A stretch of DNA of 64,000 nt, taken from the NCBI GenBank assembly GCA_003339415.1, contig PDHQ01000001.1:248001-312000 (forward strand). Direction: 5' to 3'. Source of the stretch: Ophiocordyceps camponoti-saundersi (nom. inval.). Lineage: Eukaryota; Ascomycota; Sordariomycetes; Hypocreales; Ophiocordycipitaceae. Position 1 is the stretch's first letter, and every line of letters starts with the position of its first letter. Below, piece by piece: positions 32,677-43,609 of the stretch. Position numbers and translations under genes: made by a program. A model generated the notes under the pieces. That model was not told the origin of the DNA and searched no databases. It saw nothing but the letters and a program-made list of their open reading frames with translations.

Positions 32677-34538
32677 TCATGGCAGATCGTCACTCATAGA
32701 CTGCTTCCCGTTGGTGCTGCCATAAGGCTGCAATAACCAGCCCTGATAATGCTCTTGTCCCGAACTCGCGGCGACGGATCGACGGCTCGAGCCGGCTTCT
32801 CTCTTAATCGGCGGCTCCGGCAGCGAGGCCGGGGCCGCCGGTAGGAGGCTCGGAGTAGGAGCCGCAAGCTTCTCCACTGACTTCTCCGGTTTCACACCGC
32901 GATAGACCTTGTCGCTGCTCTGCAACACCGGCTTCATCAGACCCTTCTCGCGCAGGTACTGGATCGATTGCAGAATCGTCAGGTCTTCCTGTTCTTTGTC
33001 GTTCAAGATGAGGCGCTGTTGAATCGTCATACGGCCGTCATTGGCCTCACGCTCCTTGATGGCTGCTTCTCTTATTTCGGGATCATGGACGAAGCGACAC
33101 TTGCCCTTCTTACCGCATGTACCACCAGTAGAATAGTATTTGCAATGTCTCGACACGTCAGCCTTTTTGGCCGATGATTCGGGCGTCGTGGCCGAATCGA
33201 GACGAGAAGACATGACTTGGGGTTTCTCGTCGTCGGACGACTCTTCCGACGAGTCTCGCATCTCGTCGCCCTCGTCACCCTGCTCTCGCTTGCGTTTGAT
33301 GGACGACTCGACTTTTCGGAGCTGCTTTCGAAGCCTGTCTGCCTCCTTCTCCAACGAGGCAGCCTTGTCCTCGTCTTTCCGTGCCAGCTCGGCAGCCTTC
33401 TTGGCCTCGACGCGCTCCTTTGTGGGATAATTCTTCCGCCGCTCGGCCAAGAACGCGGCGACGTCGGTGATCCTGTAGTCCGAGTTAACAGCAAGACAAC
33501 GGGCAAAATTAGAATTACTCACTGCAGTGTCTCTGAACCGATAAGATCGACGAGAGCTTTCTCTTCCTCCTCGTCGTCCTCCGTTTCAGAGTCCATGCCG
33601 GGAGTCAGGCCGAGCGTGTTGGTCTTGCGCTTCTTCTTCTTTCCCACAGACGGAGAGTCCCTCTTGACCTTAGCCTCAGCACCGGAGCCCTGGCGCTGCT
33701 GATGGCGTGCCCTATCACCACCTTGATAACCATTGCCGTGGTGGTGGCTGCCTCGTCCGCGAGCCCCATCTCTATGCCCGCCACCTCGGCCACGACGATG
33801 GTACTGACCATGGTTGGCTTCATGGTGAACATGGACTGGAGGAGGGGGCGGCGGTCCGGCATATGCATACTGGGAAGGGGGGTAATGGGCTGCACGCGGG
33901 TCATGGGGATAAGGCTGCCCATAGCTGCCGCCAACTGAGGCGGGGGACTCATGCTCATAACCTTGACGGGAAGCGTGAGGAGGCTTGGAACCGGCGCGAT
34001 CGCCATAGCCAGACCGAGCTCCTCTACCGCCACCGTTGTAGTGTCCTTGCTGTGCCGAACCTAGGGCGCTCCAGTGATGGGGCGTGGCCGAGGGGTGAGC
34101 GGCATGATAGGGACCTCCATACTGTTGGGGCGCGGGATAGGTCGGTTGGGGGGAATATTGAGCGGGCGGGTAGTGAGGTGCGTAGTTGGGATGGTAGTTG
34201 GAGGGGGAAATGGGGGCGGGGGCATGGGGATGTGAGTTGGGGGGTGGTGGAACGTGCTCGGGCGGCCATTGCTGTGGATGAGGCGGATAAGCCACAGCAG
34301 AAGGGTGCGAAACAGTGAAAGTCGCCGGATACGGCTGACCACTATGGTATTCGTAGTGAGCCGGGGGAACAGGCGATGCATGAAAGTCACCTCGACCGCG
34401 TGAATACTGTCCACTGCGGCCGCGTCCTCCCGATGCTCCGCCGCCACGGTGATGGCCGTGATGGCCGTATGACGCGTTTGGCTGGCCATAGGGCACAGAT
34501 GGCGGCGGCGGCGGAGGGCCGTAGCCGTAAGCAGACAT
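32677..34538 (-). CDS. NUFIP1-domain CCCH zinc-finger protein
   Basis: Two exons, 34538-33523 and 33472-32677 (intron 33473-33522); 603 aa. The N-terminal 280 residues are Pro/Gly/His/Tyr-rich with many RGG/RGRG pieces, an RNA-binding style of disorder. After an acidic patch (SETEDDEEEEKALVDLIG) the splice gives ITDVAAFLAERRKNYPTKERV, the conserved core of NUFIP1. Then come a coiled coil (EKEADRLRKQLRKVESSIK) and a CCCH finger with spacing C-x8-C-x5-C-x3-H (CKYYSTGGTCGKKGKCRFVH). NUFIP1/Rsa1 proteins help assemble box C/D snoRNPs, so a nucleolar role is inferred. It is head to head with RPC25, another RNA-metabolism gene. Confidence 0.8.
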
Positions 34539-35044
34539 GGCGGGCTTCAACCTTGACGATGACGCGTAGAAAAGACGACTTTTTTTTTGGTTGTGCAACC
34601 GAGAGTCCGACCAGAGGCGGGAGCAGCTGTGACTCCGAGAGGAAGGGAATCAGTGAGATACTAGAGTATACGCCAAAGGCGAAGAGGCGTTGATGAGTTC
34701 CAGGGTGAAGAGAAGACTTCTTTCGATCCCTTGAGCGATGATTAGAGGGGAAAACAAAGCAGTTCGTTTCGTGTTGAGGGTGAGGCAGAGATGAATGCTC
34801 AGGCAGCAGCTGTGATGAGGTACGAGGGGCAGTCGGGCGGTGAGTAGCTAAGCAGGAAGTAGAAGGCGGTGAGATTGAGTTCTGCCGGCATAATTTACAT
34901 CGGATTCGGATTCTGCCATTTCGCACATCTTCAACAACCTCTTCGTTTACGCTGTGCATCGTCACAGGCGCTAAAACCACCAAGATCCTACCCCGTTCGC
35001 CGGCTCTCTCACTGCCCCAGTGAAGAGTCAAGACACATCAATAA
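34539..35044. promoter_or_regulatory. shared promoter region of NUFIP1-like and RPC25 genes
   Basis: 506 bp between divergent start codons. No individual binding site assigned. Confidence 0.45.
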
Positions 35045-35869
35045 ATGTTCATTCTCGTACGTCAAACACACCTCTCCCTTCACCACTGCAGAAGCCGATC
35101 GCTCAATCACGCCTGCAGACCAAGATCACAGACCTGGTGCAGATTGCGCCCGAAGACTTCTCCAAGCATAGCATCGTTGCTATAGAGGACAACATCAACG
35201 CGAAATACTCCAACAAGGTCGCGTCTCGCTCGTTCAAACCCCCTATCAAAACGGCCGCTGACTCTTTCGCGAGCTTCAGGTGATCCAGAAAATCGGGCTC
35301 TGCATTTGTCTCTATGACTTGCTTTGGGCCTCGGAAGGCCTCATAGGTCACGGCAGTGGTCTCGTGAATGTCAACGGTAAGTTCGCCAATTCTCTCTGTC
35401 ATTGATCTCCATCCATGGTCCGACCAACGCTTCTACAGTCGAATTCCGCATCATCGTTTTCCGGCCTTTCAAAGGCGAGGTGATGCTGGGTCGGATTCGA
35501 AGCTCCACACCTTTGGGAATCAACTTGAGAACCGACTTTTTCGACGACATATTCGTGCCTTTAAAGGAATTACCCCCAGGCGCCGAATAGTAAGTGATTG
35601 CACTGTCGCTGCTGGCCCTAGCCTAGAAACTGACACCCTTGGTCTGCAGCAACCACGGCGAGCAGCTTTGGATCTGGAACTTGGAAGGCACACACATGTT
35701 CTACGATAAAAACGAAATGGTCCGCTTCCAGGTCATCGACGAGGAGTGGCACGATCAAACGCCGGTCGGGCCGATGCAGGGCGAGGACGTGCCGGCAAAG
35801 ACCCCATACAAGATCAAGGGGACCATGGCTTATGACGGTCTGGGCTGTTGCCTTTGGTGGGACGATTGA
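35045..35869 (+). CDS. RPC25: DNA-directed RNA polymerase III subunit RPC8 (Rpc25)
   Basis: Five exons: 35045-35056 (12 nt), 35119-35217, 35280-35376, 35439-35589, 35650-35869; 192 aa. The joined start MFILTKITDLVQIAPEDF is the family signature. The N-terminal Rpb7-like domain includes DNINAKYSNKVIQKIGLCICLYDL and GHGSGLVNV. A second S1-like OB domain starts at VEFRIIVFRPFKGEVMLGRI and ends in GLGCCLWWD. Rpc25 pairs with Rpc17 in the stalk of RNA polymerase III and helps initiation. The second intron (35218-35279) has the unusual donor GTCGCG but a good GCTGAC branch and CAG acceptor. All phases agree. Confidence 0.93.
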
Positions 35870-35973
35870 GCGACAGGGGTGTTGCAAAAGCGCCCTTTTA
35901 CATTTTATGTTTAAGGCCTGGGAAGAGTGGGCGGTCCGTTTGTCCAATCTATCTATTCTCATGCACGACGAAT

Positions 35974-36957
35974 TTATGATTTGATACCCTCTAGCAGTCT
36001 TTCTTCGACATTGTCCAAGACCGAGTAGTGCTCCACCACGGCGAGATTCTCCGTCTCCATCTTGAATTGCTTGTCCGGATCTTGTCCAGGACCGCCCATA
36101 GGACCAATGGGCATCTGCTGGGCGGCCATCTGTTGAGCCATCTGGCTGGCGGCTAATGTGTGTGTCAGCTTAAAGACCAATCGGACTGTGGCAATGGAGG
36201 CTTACCGTTGTCGCTACCAAGCAAAAAGACGTAAACGAACTGAAGGCCAAAGATGCAGAGAAAGTACCAGCTGATACTCGACATCCACCGGGGATCCATG
36301 TCCTTGGTCTGCACGCCGGCCTGCAGCATGCTCTTGAATTTGAGGGTAATGGGGAAAGGGAGTTTCACTGTGGGAAAAAGAGAGTATAAGCATATGGTGA
36401 AGATGAGAACTGAGGAAAAGAGATTGCGGAAGACGCACTGATGACGTAGCCGCTGAAAAATGCATTTATCCAGCTCATGATGAGCGTGTTGGGTATAATC
36501 ATGGCCATGTTGTTCTTCATCATGCTCATCATGCCATCCATCTGGCTAGGGTCACTCAAAGGGTTTGCAGGCGGCTGGCCCTTTCTATCAGGATCCTTGA
36601 GGAAAGCGCCCGACTCGTAGCCGTCGGTAAGGGACTGGCGTCGAGACTCGAACGCGCGCTGCGATAGGACGTGGAAGTTGGAGCGGAGGGCGAGGCCGCG
36701 GGCGAGGGCGCGCTGCTCGCGCATTGTCTTGGCGTCCACACGCTTCGGCGCCGGAGACATGAGGACGGAGGCGTAGTGACGGAGGACTCCCGTGAGGATC
36801 ATGACGACGGTGATGGGGATGAGGATCCAGTAGCTTTTTAGATGCGACCTGTCAGTTGCAAGCTTTGAACCGTCCATCTTCCAGGGCAAAGGGTAAAATA
36901 AGAAACGTACAAAAGCTGGGGGTCCCTGTGAAGGGTCTGTACGGGGACCTGAGCCAT
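35974..36957 (-). CDS. EMC3: ER membrane protein complex subunit 3
   Basis: Four exons: 36957-36911, 36848-36439, 36367-36206, 36152-35974; 265 aa. The start MAQVPVQTLHRDPQLL leads into a first membrane segment (SYWILIPITVVMILTGVLRHY). A cytosolic loop with MDGMMSMMKNNMAMIIPNTLIMSWINAFFSGYV and two more membrane segments (ITLKFKSML then WYFLCIFGLQFVYVFLLG) follow, the Oxa1-superfamily core. The C-terminal tail is Met/Gln-rich. EMC3 is the insertase core of the EMC complex that inserts tail-anchored and multispanning proteins into the ER. It converges on RPC25 with only 104 bp between stop codons. Confidence 0.93.
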
Positions 36958-38165
36958 CGTGAGGAGCTGGAGACGGTGGCGGACGGTGCTAGGTGGCAGT
37001 TCAGGTTGTGAGAGGGTGATCGGTCGTCTTGGTGGTGATGATTACGTTGAGCGGCGTTCGACGACACGTGACTTATCATGTGAGGAAGCTGATCAGTCCT
37101 CGAGCCCGCTAGGTTCCAACCACCGCAGAACCCCTCGGGAAGTAAACACCTTTGACAATGGTATAACACGCTGGAGGTCACTGATATCATATGAATATAC
37201 CCGCAGATTATGAAGCTTTGCGCTGCCTTACTTACATACATGGTTCAGTCGTGCGATATCATCTATGCAACTCAAGCACTAACGAAAGAAGAAAGATACT
37301 GAGCCTAAGACTACAATCCTACTGGCGTATCCTGCACATACAGCAAATTCCGCTCATAGCTGCCGCTACAGGAGACGTCAAGGCCGAAATTGAGCTTCCT
37401 TTGACACACCATAAGCATGTCGAGATTCACTACCTTGCCAATCAAAGTCCCGGAGCGTCTGCCGGCCTCGACGGACCTTGAAGCAGGCCTCAACTCTGCC
37501 AAAGGGGTATGATCATGACACAACGACACCAACCACGACAGTCGAGGCATGTGATGAAGATGGCTAGACCAAAGTCTTGAGAGAAGAGCCAAATTCCCTC
37601 GAAGAGAATCCTGTCTGGCTTTCACGCAACGCGCGTGCTTCAACCTTCACCCTAAAGCGCCAACTATCGCCAGGTAGGGTTCAAGCCGGGCGATGATGAA
37701 TTGCATATACGATCTTGAAGGGCTTGATACAGGAAGAAGAGGAGTCTTCTATGAGTCATTGCATGCTCAAGAAGTGAAGAAGCTTCATCTATTTCCCTTA
37801 ATTTCCTCTCTCATGCACTGGACTTTAGTGTTTAGGTTGGTCGCGGCATCGTGATGGTTTGACATGCCCTCAATCACGAGCAACCACTCATGTACGTTCA
37901 GAGCAAGCTACAGAAGACAGAACATCAAGGTTCGTATCATATGTCTGATCAAAGTGACTGGATGAAGAGAGATGCCCCGAAACTACTTATATAAACACAG
38001 TCTCGCCTGTCTAGCCTCCTTCACACACAAATCTTCTCCTCAGTGTCCCTCTTCCTCGCTCGTCCTATCTTCACTTGATTTCCAGTATCTCCTTCCTCGC
38101 CCCTCTTATTGTCATTTGATTCCCATCCTGTCGTCAGGCTACTACTGCCGAATCTCTGTTCTACT
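36958..38165. other. 1.2-kb gene-free stretch
   Basis: Left part is the EMC3 promoter side, right part the promoter of the DUF3669 gene, with a CT-rich tract from about 38000 to the start codon. Nothing else recognised. Confidence 0.5.
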
Positions 38166-39395
38166 ATGACCTCGGGACAGGGTTCTTCTAGGGATCTCAG
38201 TAGGTATAGACCACCTTACGGTCCTGACGTCAATTACCCTCCTCACACTAAGATCCTCGTTGCCTCCTGGCTCGAGCTCTATCCCGAGAGAACGGTCCTC
38301 CTAAACTCCCTTAATTTGGGATCGTTTATCATCTACACGTACTCCTCTTATGCTGCACGGCGTCTGCAACACTGGTATCACCCTGACCAGGAGAACTTCA
38401 TCTTAATTGGATCAGGAAGACAGGGAGCCGTCTATGAGGAAGCCAGGAGATACAGCGAGAAATTCTCAGTCATCAAAAAGGAGCATCCTCATATCTCGAC
38501 TCTCGACGATCAGCAATGGAATGTGGCGCACGAATATTACAAGCAGAAAGAGACCTATAACGCCTTCGAGAAGTTCTCCTGGTTGGTTGATTGCGAGGTT
38601 CGAGTACCGAAACCCATTTATCTCGCAAAGCCAGACGATGAGCCGTTCTGGGAGGACATGATCGAGAAGTTCCCCGGGGACAGCATCGAACCCACCACAT
38701 CGATTATCATGGAGCGCATCCTGCCGCTACCCAAGATGGTTCGTCGAGCCCTCGTCAAGGAGTGTTACCCGGACAAGTACATCGACAGTGAAAAGGTTGA
38801 CCGCATCGTCTCCGAGAATTCCAACAAACACTGCCTGGCACGAGTTTATCTCGGGATCCATGTTCGGCTGGTCAGCGAGGAGATGTTTAGCCTGCGCGAC
38901 ATACCGCTTTGCCTCCGACGTATCCATGTCCTTGGGCTGAAAGTGTACGACTGGGCAGCCGAGATGGGAAAGGCGTTTGCTATCATGCATTGGGGAGCCT
39001 CTATCGATGGCAGAGGTGTCGAGTTCGTCCTTGGATCGTCTGAGATTGAGGCCTCGAGAGACGACCCGGATGGCTTCCAGTATCGTTCCGTCGGCATGTA
39101 CGCCATCGACTTTGGCGAATGCAGCAAGGTAGATCTGGCCGATGGCGCCTGTCAGGCCTTCTTCCGCTTCCAAAGTGGGATGCTCGAGGCTTGGAAACAG
39201 GCATTCGTTCCGCATTGCAAGAAGACTCCGACTGTGTTCAAGTCCTTTGCCCTGGCCTACATCGAAGCGGGTAATCTGATACAGCAGAGAATACCCGGAC
39301 GGGATCGTTCATACTACTTGAAAGGATTGATCAGAGGGTATGAGGAGATGGTGGACAAGGATATGAAAGAGGATATAAAAGGGGAAAACACATAG
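38166..39395 (+). CDS. DUF3669-family protein
   Basis: Single exon, 409 aa; the first ATG in the frame with protein character is at 38166. The region GSGRQGAVYEE resembles a glycine-rich loop, followed by FSVIKKEHPHISTLDDQQWNVAHEYY. Near the C terminus, AFAIMHWGASIDGRGVEFVLG and MYAIDFGECSKV correspond to a kinase-like catalytic loop and a D-F-G-like element. This arrangement is that of fungal DUF3669 proteins, a kinase-like fold family common in filamentous ascomycetes. HWGASIDGRG lacks a canonical HRD, so activity is doubtful. No signal peptide. It converges with the next gene with 28 bp between stops. Confidence 0.7.
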   Translation: MTSGQGSSRDLSRYRPPYGPDVNYPPHTKILVASWLELYPERTVLLNSLNLGSFIIYTYSSYAARRLQHWYHPDQENFILIGSGRQGAVYEEARRYSEKFSVIKKEHPHISTLDDQQWNVAHEYYKQKETYNAFEKFSWLVDCEVRVPKPIYLAKPDDEPFWEDMIEKFPGDSIEPTTSIIMERILPLPKMVRRALVKECYPDKYIDSEKVDRIVSENSNKHCLARVYLGIHVRLVSEEMFSLRDIPLCLRRIHVLGLKVYDWAAEMGKAFAIMHWGASIDGRGVEFVLGSSEIEASRDDPDGFQYRSVGMYAIDFGECSKVDLADGACQAFFRFQSGMLEAWKQAFVPHCKKTPTVFKSFALAYIEAGNLIQQRIPGRDRSYYLKGLIRGYEEMVDKDMKEDIKGENT

Positions 39396-39423
39396 GCGCC
39401 TACAAATACAATACATGTTGCAT

Positions 39424-40152
39424 TTATTGAGTAAAACCAAGTCGTATCGTCCAGCCATTTCGGAAGGGTTTCGAAGAATAGTCCACCTTTCCAATGCAGT
39501 CTTCACTTTCATACACGTTCGTGATGTTTCCTCCTTCAGCGCCGCATGTGTCAGAAGAAGGATATCCGAAGCTGACTTCGGTCCGTGGCAACTGATGGCA
39601 TTCATGTGACTCCAGATTCCAGGGAAAGTATTCGACGAAGCCGACATGATCGCTCTTGATTTTCCCAGCCTTGGGCAGAGTCCATTCTCCAATGTGAGTC
39701 TCCTTACCGCTTCCATCCTCGATCAAGGTTCCTCTCCAAGTGCGATTCCCATCATCCTCAACAGATGATACCCTGATGAAGTACGCCGGCTCGTAACTTG
39801 CAGGAACCATGACGGCACAGCTAACCCCTGGACCGTAATCGGCACCATACGAGCAGTTCGGATCATTCGTCTCCGACCCGCCTTGAAAGGTTGAGAAGAG
39901 GGCGCGGATGACGGGTTTGCCATTCTCGTCCTCTTGAGGCTGGAGACCGCAGTAAGCACCTTCTTTGTTGTTCATGAAGTCGAACATGTTGGCGAAGTAG
40001 AAGCCTCTCTTTCGAGGTGCGTTTCTCATGTTGTATGAAAAGATGACGTCGTCGAGGCCTGTGGGAGGCGCCTTTTTGAATGACCATTCGAACGCGACCA
40101 AGGCATGGCCGAGCGAAGCCAAGCAGGGAAGGAGGAGTATCGTCTTCCTCAT
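39424..40152 (-). CDS. predicted secreted protein, uncharacterised
   Basis: Single exon, 242 aa. The first 17 residues (MRKTILLLPCLASLGHA) form a signal peptide. The mature part has the block MRNAPRKRGFYFANMFDF, then GAYCGLQPQED and VIRALFSTFQGG, and pairs of Cys around ECHQL and DTCGAEGG. The order of a Phe/Trp-rich beta domain with GLQPQ and FSTFQGG recalls extracellular beta-sandwich families of the DUF3472 type, but I am not certain. NRTW, NCSY and NITN are potential N-glycosylation sites. Its 3' UTR must overlap that of the DUF3669 gene. Confidence 0.65.
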   Translation of the reverse strand: MRKTILLLPCLASLGHALVAFEWSFKKAPPTGLDDVIFSYNMRNAPRKRGFYFANMFDFMNNKEGAYCGLQPQEDENGKPVIRALFSTFQGGSETNDPNCSYGADYGPGVSCAVMVPASYEPAYFIRVSSVEDDGNRTWRGTLIEDGSGKETHIGEWTLPKAGKIKSDHVGFVEYFPWNLESHECHQLPRTEVSFGYPSSDTCGAEGGNITNVYESEDCIGKVDYSSKPFRNGWTIRLGFTQ

Positions 40153-41028
40153 CCTGTTTCGTCTCTTGAGTTCCGACTAGTTATGGAGAATTTGTAGATG
40201 CAAGGTTTGGTGGGTGTCAGGCTCGGAGGTTATGTGCTTCTTAGGAAGTGAGTGAACGCTAGAGGAGGTCTGGTGAAAAGAGCGTGCGAGAGCTGGTTAA
40301 GGCATGATAAGGTAGGTATAAAGCCTATGACCGTAGGGCAAGATCCGAATATATATGCATATGTGAATAGAGATTGGAGGTGCGAGAGAAATTGGTGATT
40401 CTACCAGCGGAGAGATTCGAGCTCAGTTGTGGCGTCTAAACAAGATGACCAAGTTGTGTTGTTTATGAAGAACCAAGGCTCCGAATGATAATGAAACAAG
40501 CTCCACGTGAGTCTTCAGCTCTATAGGATGCCTTTATATTAGTATACCTTGTTTATACCTTGTTTTATCCTAGTCATGTCCTCCTTCGAGAAGGTCGTCA
40601 AGATGGCCTCTTCTTCCCTCTCTGAATTGTCTCCGAGCATCATCCATGCTCTCTCCGTGCAAGTAAGCAAGAAAGCCAGTCCTTGCTTATTCCTGTTTCG
40701 CTGACTTTGGCCTCAGCGTTCCCTCGATCAAGTAAAACGAACCTGGCTAGGTCAGGGGTCGTCGGGGAAATGGGGTAAGCCATGCTGGTGGGGGAGGTGT
40801 CTTGATACACCAGGGTGTGCTGAAATGAAGGAGGGAACGTGTCTTGAAAACAGCCCTCGGGTGCCTGCATAATGACAGGGGAAAACCGGAGTGAAACCTC
40901 GAATTCCATGTAAGGCGATCTATACCAGTGGCAAGGTTGTTCGGACCAATGTGCTGACTCGCTGAGCGGACAAATCTTCTGCCCAGAACGACCATCTGTC
41001 TATAACCCTTTCGTCTCTTCTACTTGTA
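40153..41028. other. intergenic region
   Basis: 876 bp between the secreted protein promoter and the 3' end of the battenin-like gene. No gene recognised. Confidence 0.5.
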
Positions 41029-42522
41029 TCAAGGCGTACGCTCAAGTCGGCTCGCAACAACCATCTCAATCACCAGCCCCAAAGCACCACCCAACGCATC
41101 ACCGCCAAAATTCCCCAGCCCCGCGTAACTATTCGCAAAGCTGCGAACCTCATCCGGCTCTCCCGCTCTTCGCAAGTCCTCGGCTATCTTCAAGTTTGTA
41201 TTCGTCACGCTCCCGCCAACGCAGCCGCCCACCATGAAGATGACGACGAACCAAACCCAGAAATAGTTGAGGAACGGGTACCAGATTTGGGTGAGGACAA
41301 TAGTCGCCAGCACCGCTTCCGTACCCGTCCAGATCCATATGTTGGGCATTGGCTTGAAAGCAACGACGGCACTGAAGAGGAACTGAGCGCTGCCGTAGGC
41401 GAAGACTATGTTGTCGTCAGTTGTAGTTTTTTTGCAAAGACGGGGTTTCACTTACATGATAGTTGAAACTCCAAATCTCCTCTCGGACTACCCTTGAATC
41501 GATTGAGATTTTGAAGAGAAGGCGCAACCCCAAAGAGGGAGACGATGGCCAAAGTCGTGCAGATGATTAGAGGTAAAACATAGTGAGGTAAGATGGTCTT
41601 TAACAGCATCCCCGTTCGAGTTCTATGAGGACCGAAACCAAGTCTCGTCGGCGCTCTGTCATCACGCTCGTCCCCGATTCTGATATCTTCTCTCGTTTCC
41701 CCTTCGGAATTGTCACCGAGGGCGGGTTCTCGGTCGACAGGATCGGGGCTGCCAGAGGCCGATGTATCAAGCGACTTCCTCAAGCTCTGTCTCCTAGACA
41801 GTTCAGCCTCCATCCGACGAGACTTATCAAACAACAGCCACCAAGAAACCGGCATCAAAAGCGTAGACGGAAGGAAGACGAGAAAGCATCTTCGCCAGTC
41901 CTGATTAAACGGCCCGTTCATGAGGCCGATAAAGACACTCGCCCCGAGAATGATGGACAAACCACTGCCTATACTCAGAGCCACGACAGCCTCGCTCGGG
42001 AAAAAGGCCGCGACAGCGAGGTAGTTTTGCGTTCCGAAGGCGTAGACGAAGCCGGCCAGCGCCGTCCCGATCACGGGACCAGCTTTGTTGACAGTAGTCG
42101 AGTTGCCGAGCGGATCGGGTAGCGTGCAGACGATGTACGCCAGAGCCGAAGCCAGAGTCAGGATCAGGTTGCATGTATCGTACGATATGTAGCGTGCGGC
42201 AACGGGTCCGGCGAAGGAGGAGACGGCTGCGGTGAGGGAGAGACAGATGCCGTATACGCCGGTGATGCCGCCGAACATTCGCGACGCTGCTGTGGTGATG
42301 GGCATGGTCGGGAGGCCGACCTTGGAACGACGTCAGCATGGCTTGGGGGGCCTGAACGAGGGAGGCATCTGGTATTACCAAAAGACCCATGAGAAAGAAA
42401 GCGAGTGTAGTTCGGCTCCATTTCCAACTTGCAGTCTTGAGCTTGGTCTCGTCGTTTGTGGAAGTCACTGGCTGGGTTTCCGCCAGAGGCATCACGGGTA
42501 ACGAATGTGCCGGCGTTTCCAT
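41029..42522 (-). CDS. CLN3/battenin-like membrane transporter
   Basis: Three exons: 42522-42379, 42320-41456, 41405-41029; 461 aa. Intron 42321-42378 has a CATGCTGAC branch point; removing it gives FFLMGLLVGLPTMPITTAASRMFGG, while reading through breaks the frame. About ten hydrophobic helices are visible, with a charged cytosolic loop in the middle. The end (FVVIFMVGGCVGGSVTNTNLKI, then EVRSFANSYAGLGNFGGDALGG) resembles the last helices of CLN3/Btn1, vacuolar membrane proteins affecting lumen pH and basic amino acids. Similarity to typical Btn1 is limited, so this is a divergent member or a neighbouring MFS-like family. Confidence 0.55.
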
Positions 42523-43609
42523 GGTCCCTATTCGGAGTTCCGTTCCAACCTCAATAGAAACAATGGACAAAGACAGCAGTAGACCCCTATTTCTGGGGCT
42601 CGAGATCGATAAGCAGGGGAGCGAGCCTATTCCTCAAGGTCTATTACATACACGAAGGATGATCTCCCAGCATGTGCCCAGTTATCGCCGTGGCTTCTGG
42701 GGGTTACAGCCTAGTCTTTCCACTACTGTTTCCCTGATGAGAGGAGGTCCAAAAAAAACCCTGCCAGATGCAGTACTTCGGACGTTGGACTGAGCGGCCG
42801 AGTGTGGTGCATGGTGCGCTGCAACCCCATCCAGCGTTGGGTGTAACCATCTGCCAACCAACAGAAGCTCTGTGTGTTTGCTGTAGTGATATCATCTCCC
42901 ACTACCATGAAAACTCCTTGTTGGCACATGACGGATAATATGCCAAGCGGGGGCAGCCGTTGGGTGGAAGCATCTGCCTACCAACAGAAGCTCCAGCATC
43001 ACCATGTGTTTGCTACAGTGACATTATCTCGCACTACTAGGAAAGCAGACGTCCTGGGCAGTTGAAATATGACGGATAATATGCCAAACGGGGGCAGGCA
43101 TTTTGCCGTCGGGTGTAAAAGCATCTGCCTACCAATAGAAGCTCCAGCATCACCATGTGTTTGCTATAGTGACATCATCTTCCACTACTAGGAAAGCAGA
43201 CGTCCTGGGGCCAACTGCAGTTGAAACACGAAGGATAATATACCCAGCGGGGGTGGGCATCAGTCCCTCTACATACTGCTCGTGAAGTTGGTCAGACCAC
43301 AGGATATTGCACACTGAATCACAGTTACAGTGATGGGTTACATGCCCCTATATCGTATACAGCGCTTAGGTGTGAGGCTCGCGTTGTCGGGGCAAGGCAG
43401 CTCCTGACTGAGTCGCGGACGTCGGGGGCTGGGGCTTGTGTCAAAGCGATGTGACTTGAGATGAACATGATGCGCATTGCCCATCACCGGCGAGTCAGCC
43501 TTGTAAGAGATCATGATCAGTAGAACATATATAGAAGGCTTCATCCGCGACGATATTGGCAAGCCTTCCCAATCTGACTCTTCACTGTCATCAGTCACAG
43601 CTTGTTTCT
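42523..43609. other. 1.1-kb intergenic region containing tandem repeats
   Basis: Promoter side of both the battenin-like gene (-) and the oxygenase gene (+). The centre is occupied by the three-copy tandem repeat described separately. No gene recognised. Confidence 0.55.
42823..43262. repeat. three diverged tandem copies of a ~120-150-bp non-coding unit
   Basis: Each unit begins near GTTGGGTG or GTCGGGTG and continues CATCTGCC..CAACAGAAGCTC, TGTGTTTGCT..AGTGA, CACTAC, ACGGATAATAT and GCGGGGG. Units run about 42830-42962, 42963-43110 and 43111-43260. The first copy lacks the 28-bp block with CCAGCATCACCATG. Copies 2 and 3 are the most alike. Confidence 0.85.

Noticed and set aside
38109..38165. 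Longer start for the DUF3669 protein
   Set aside because: The frame opens with TTG, not ATG; the first ATG is at 38166.
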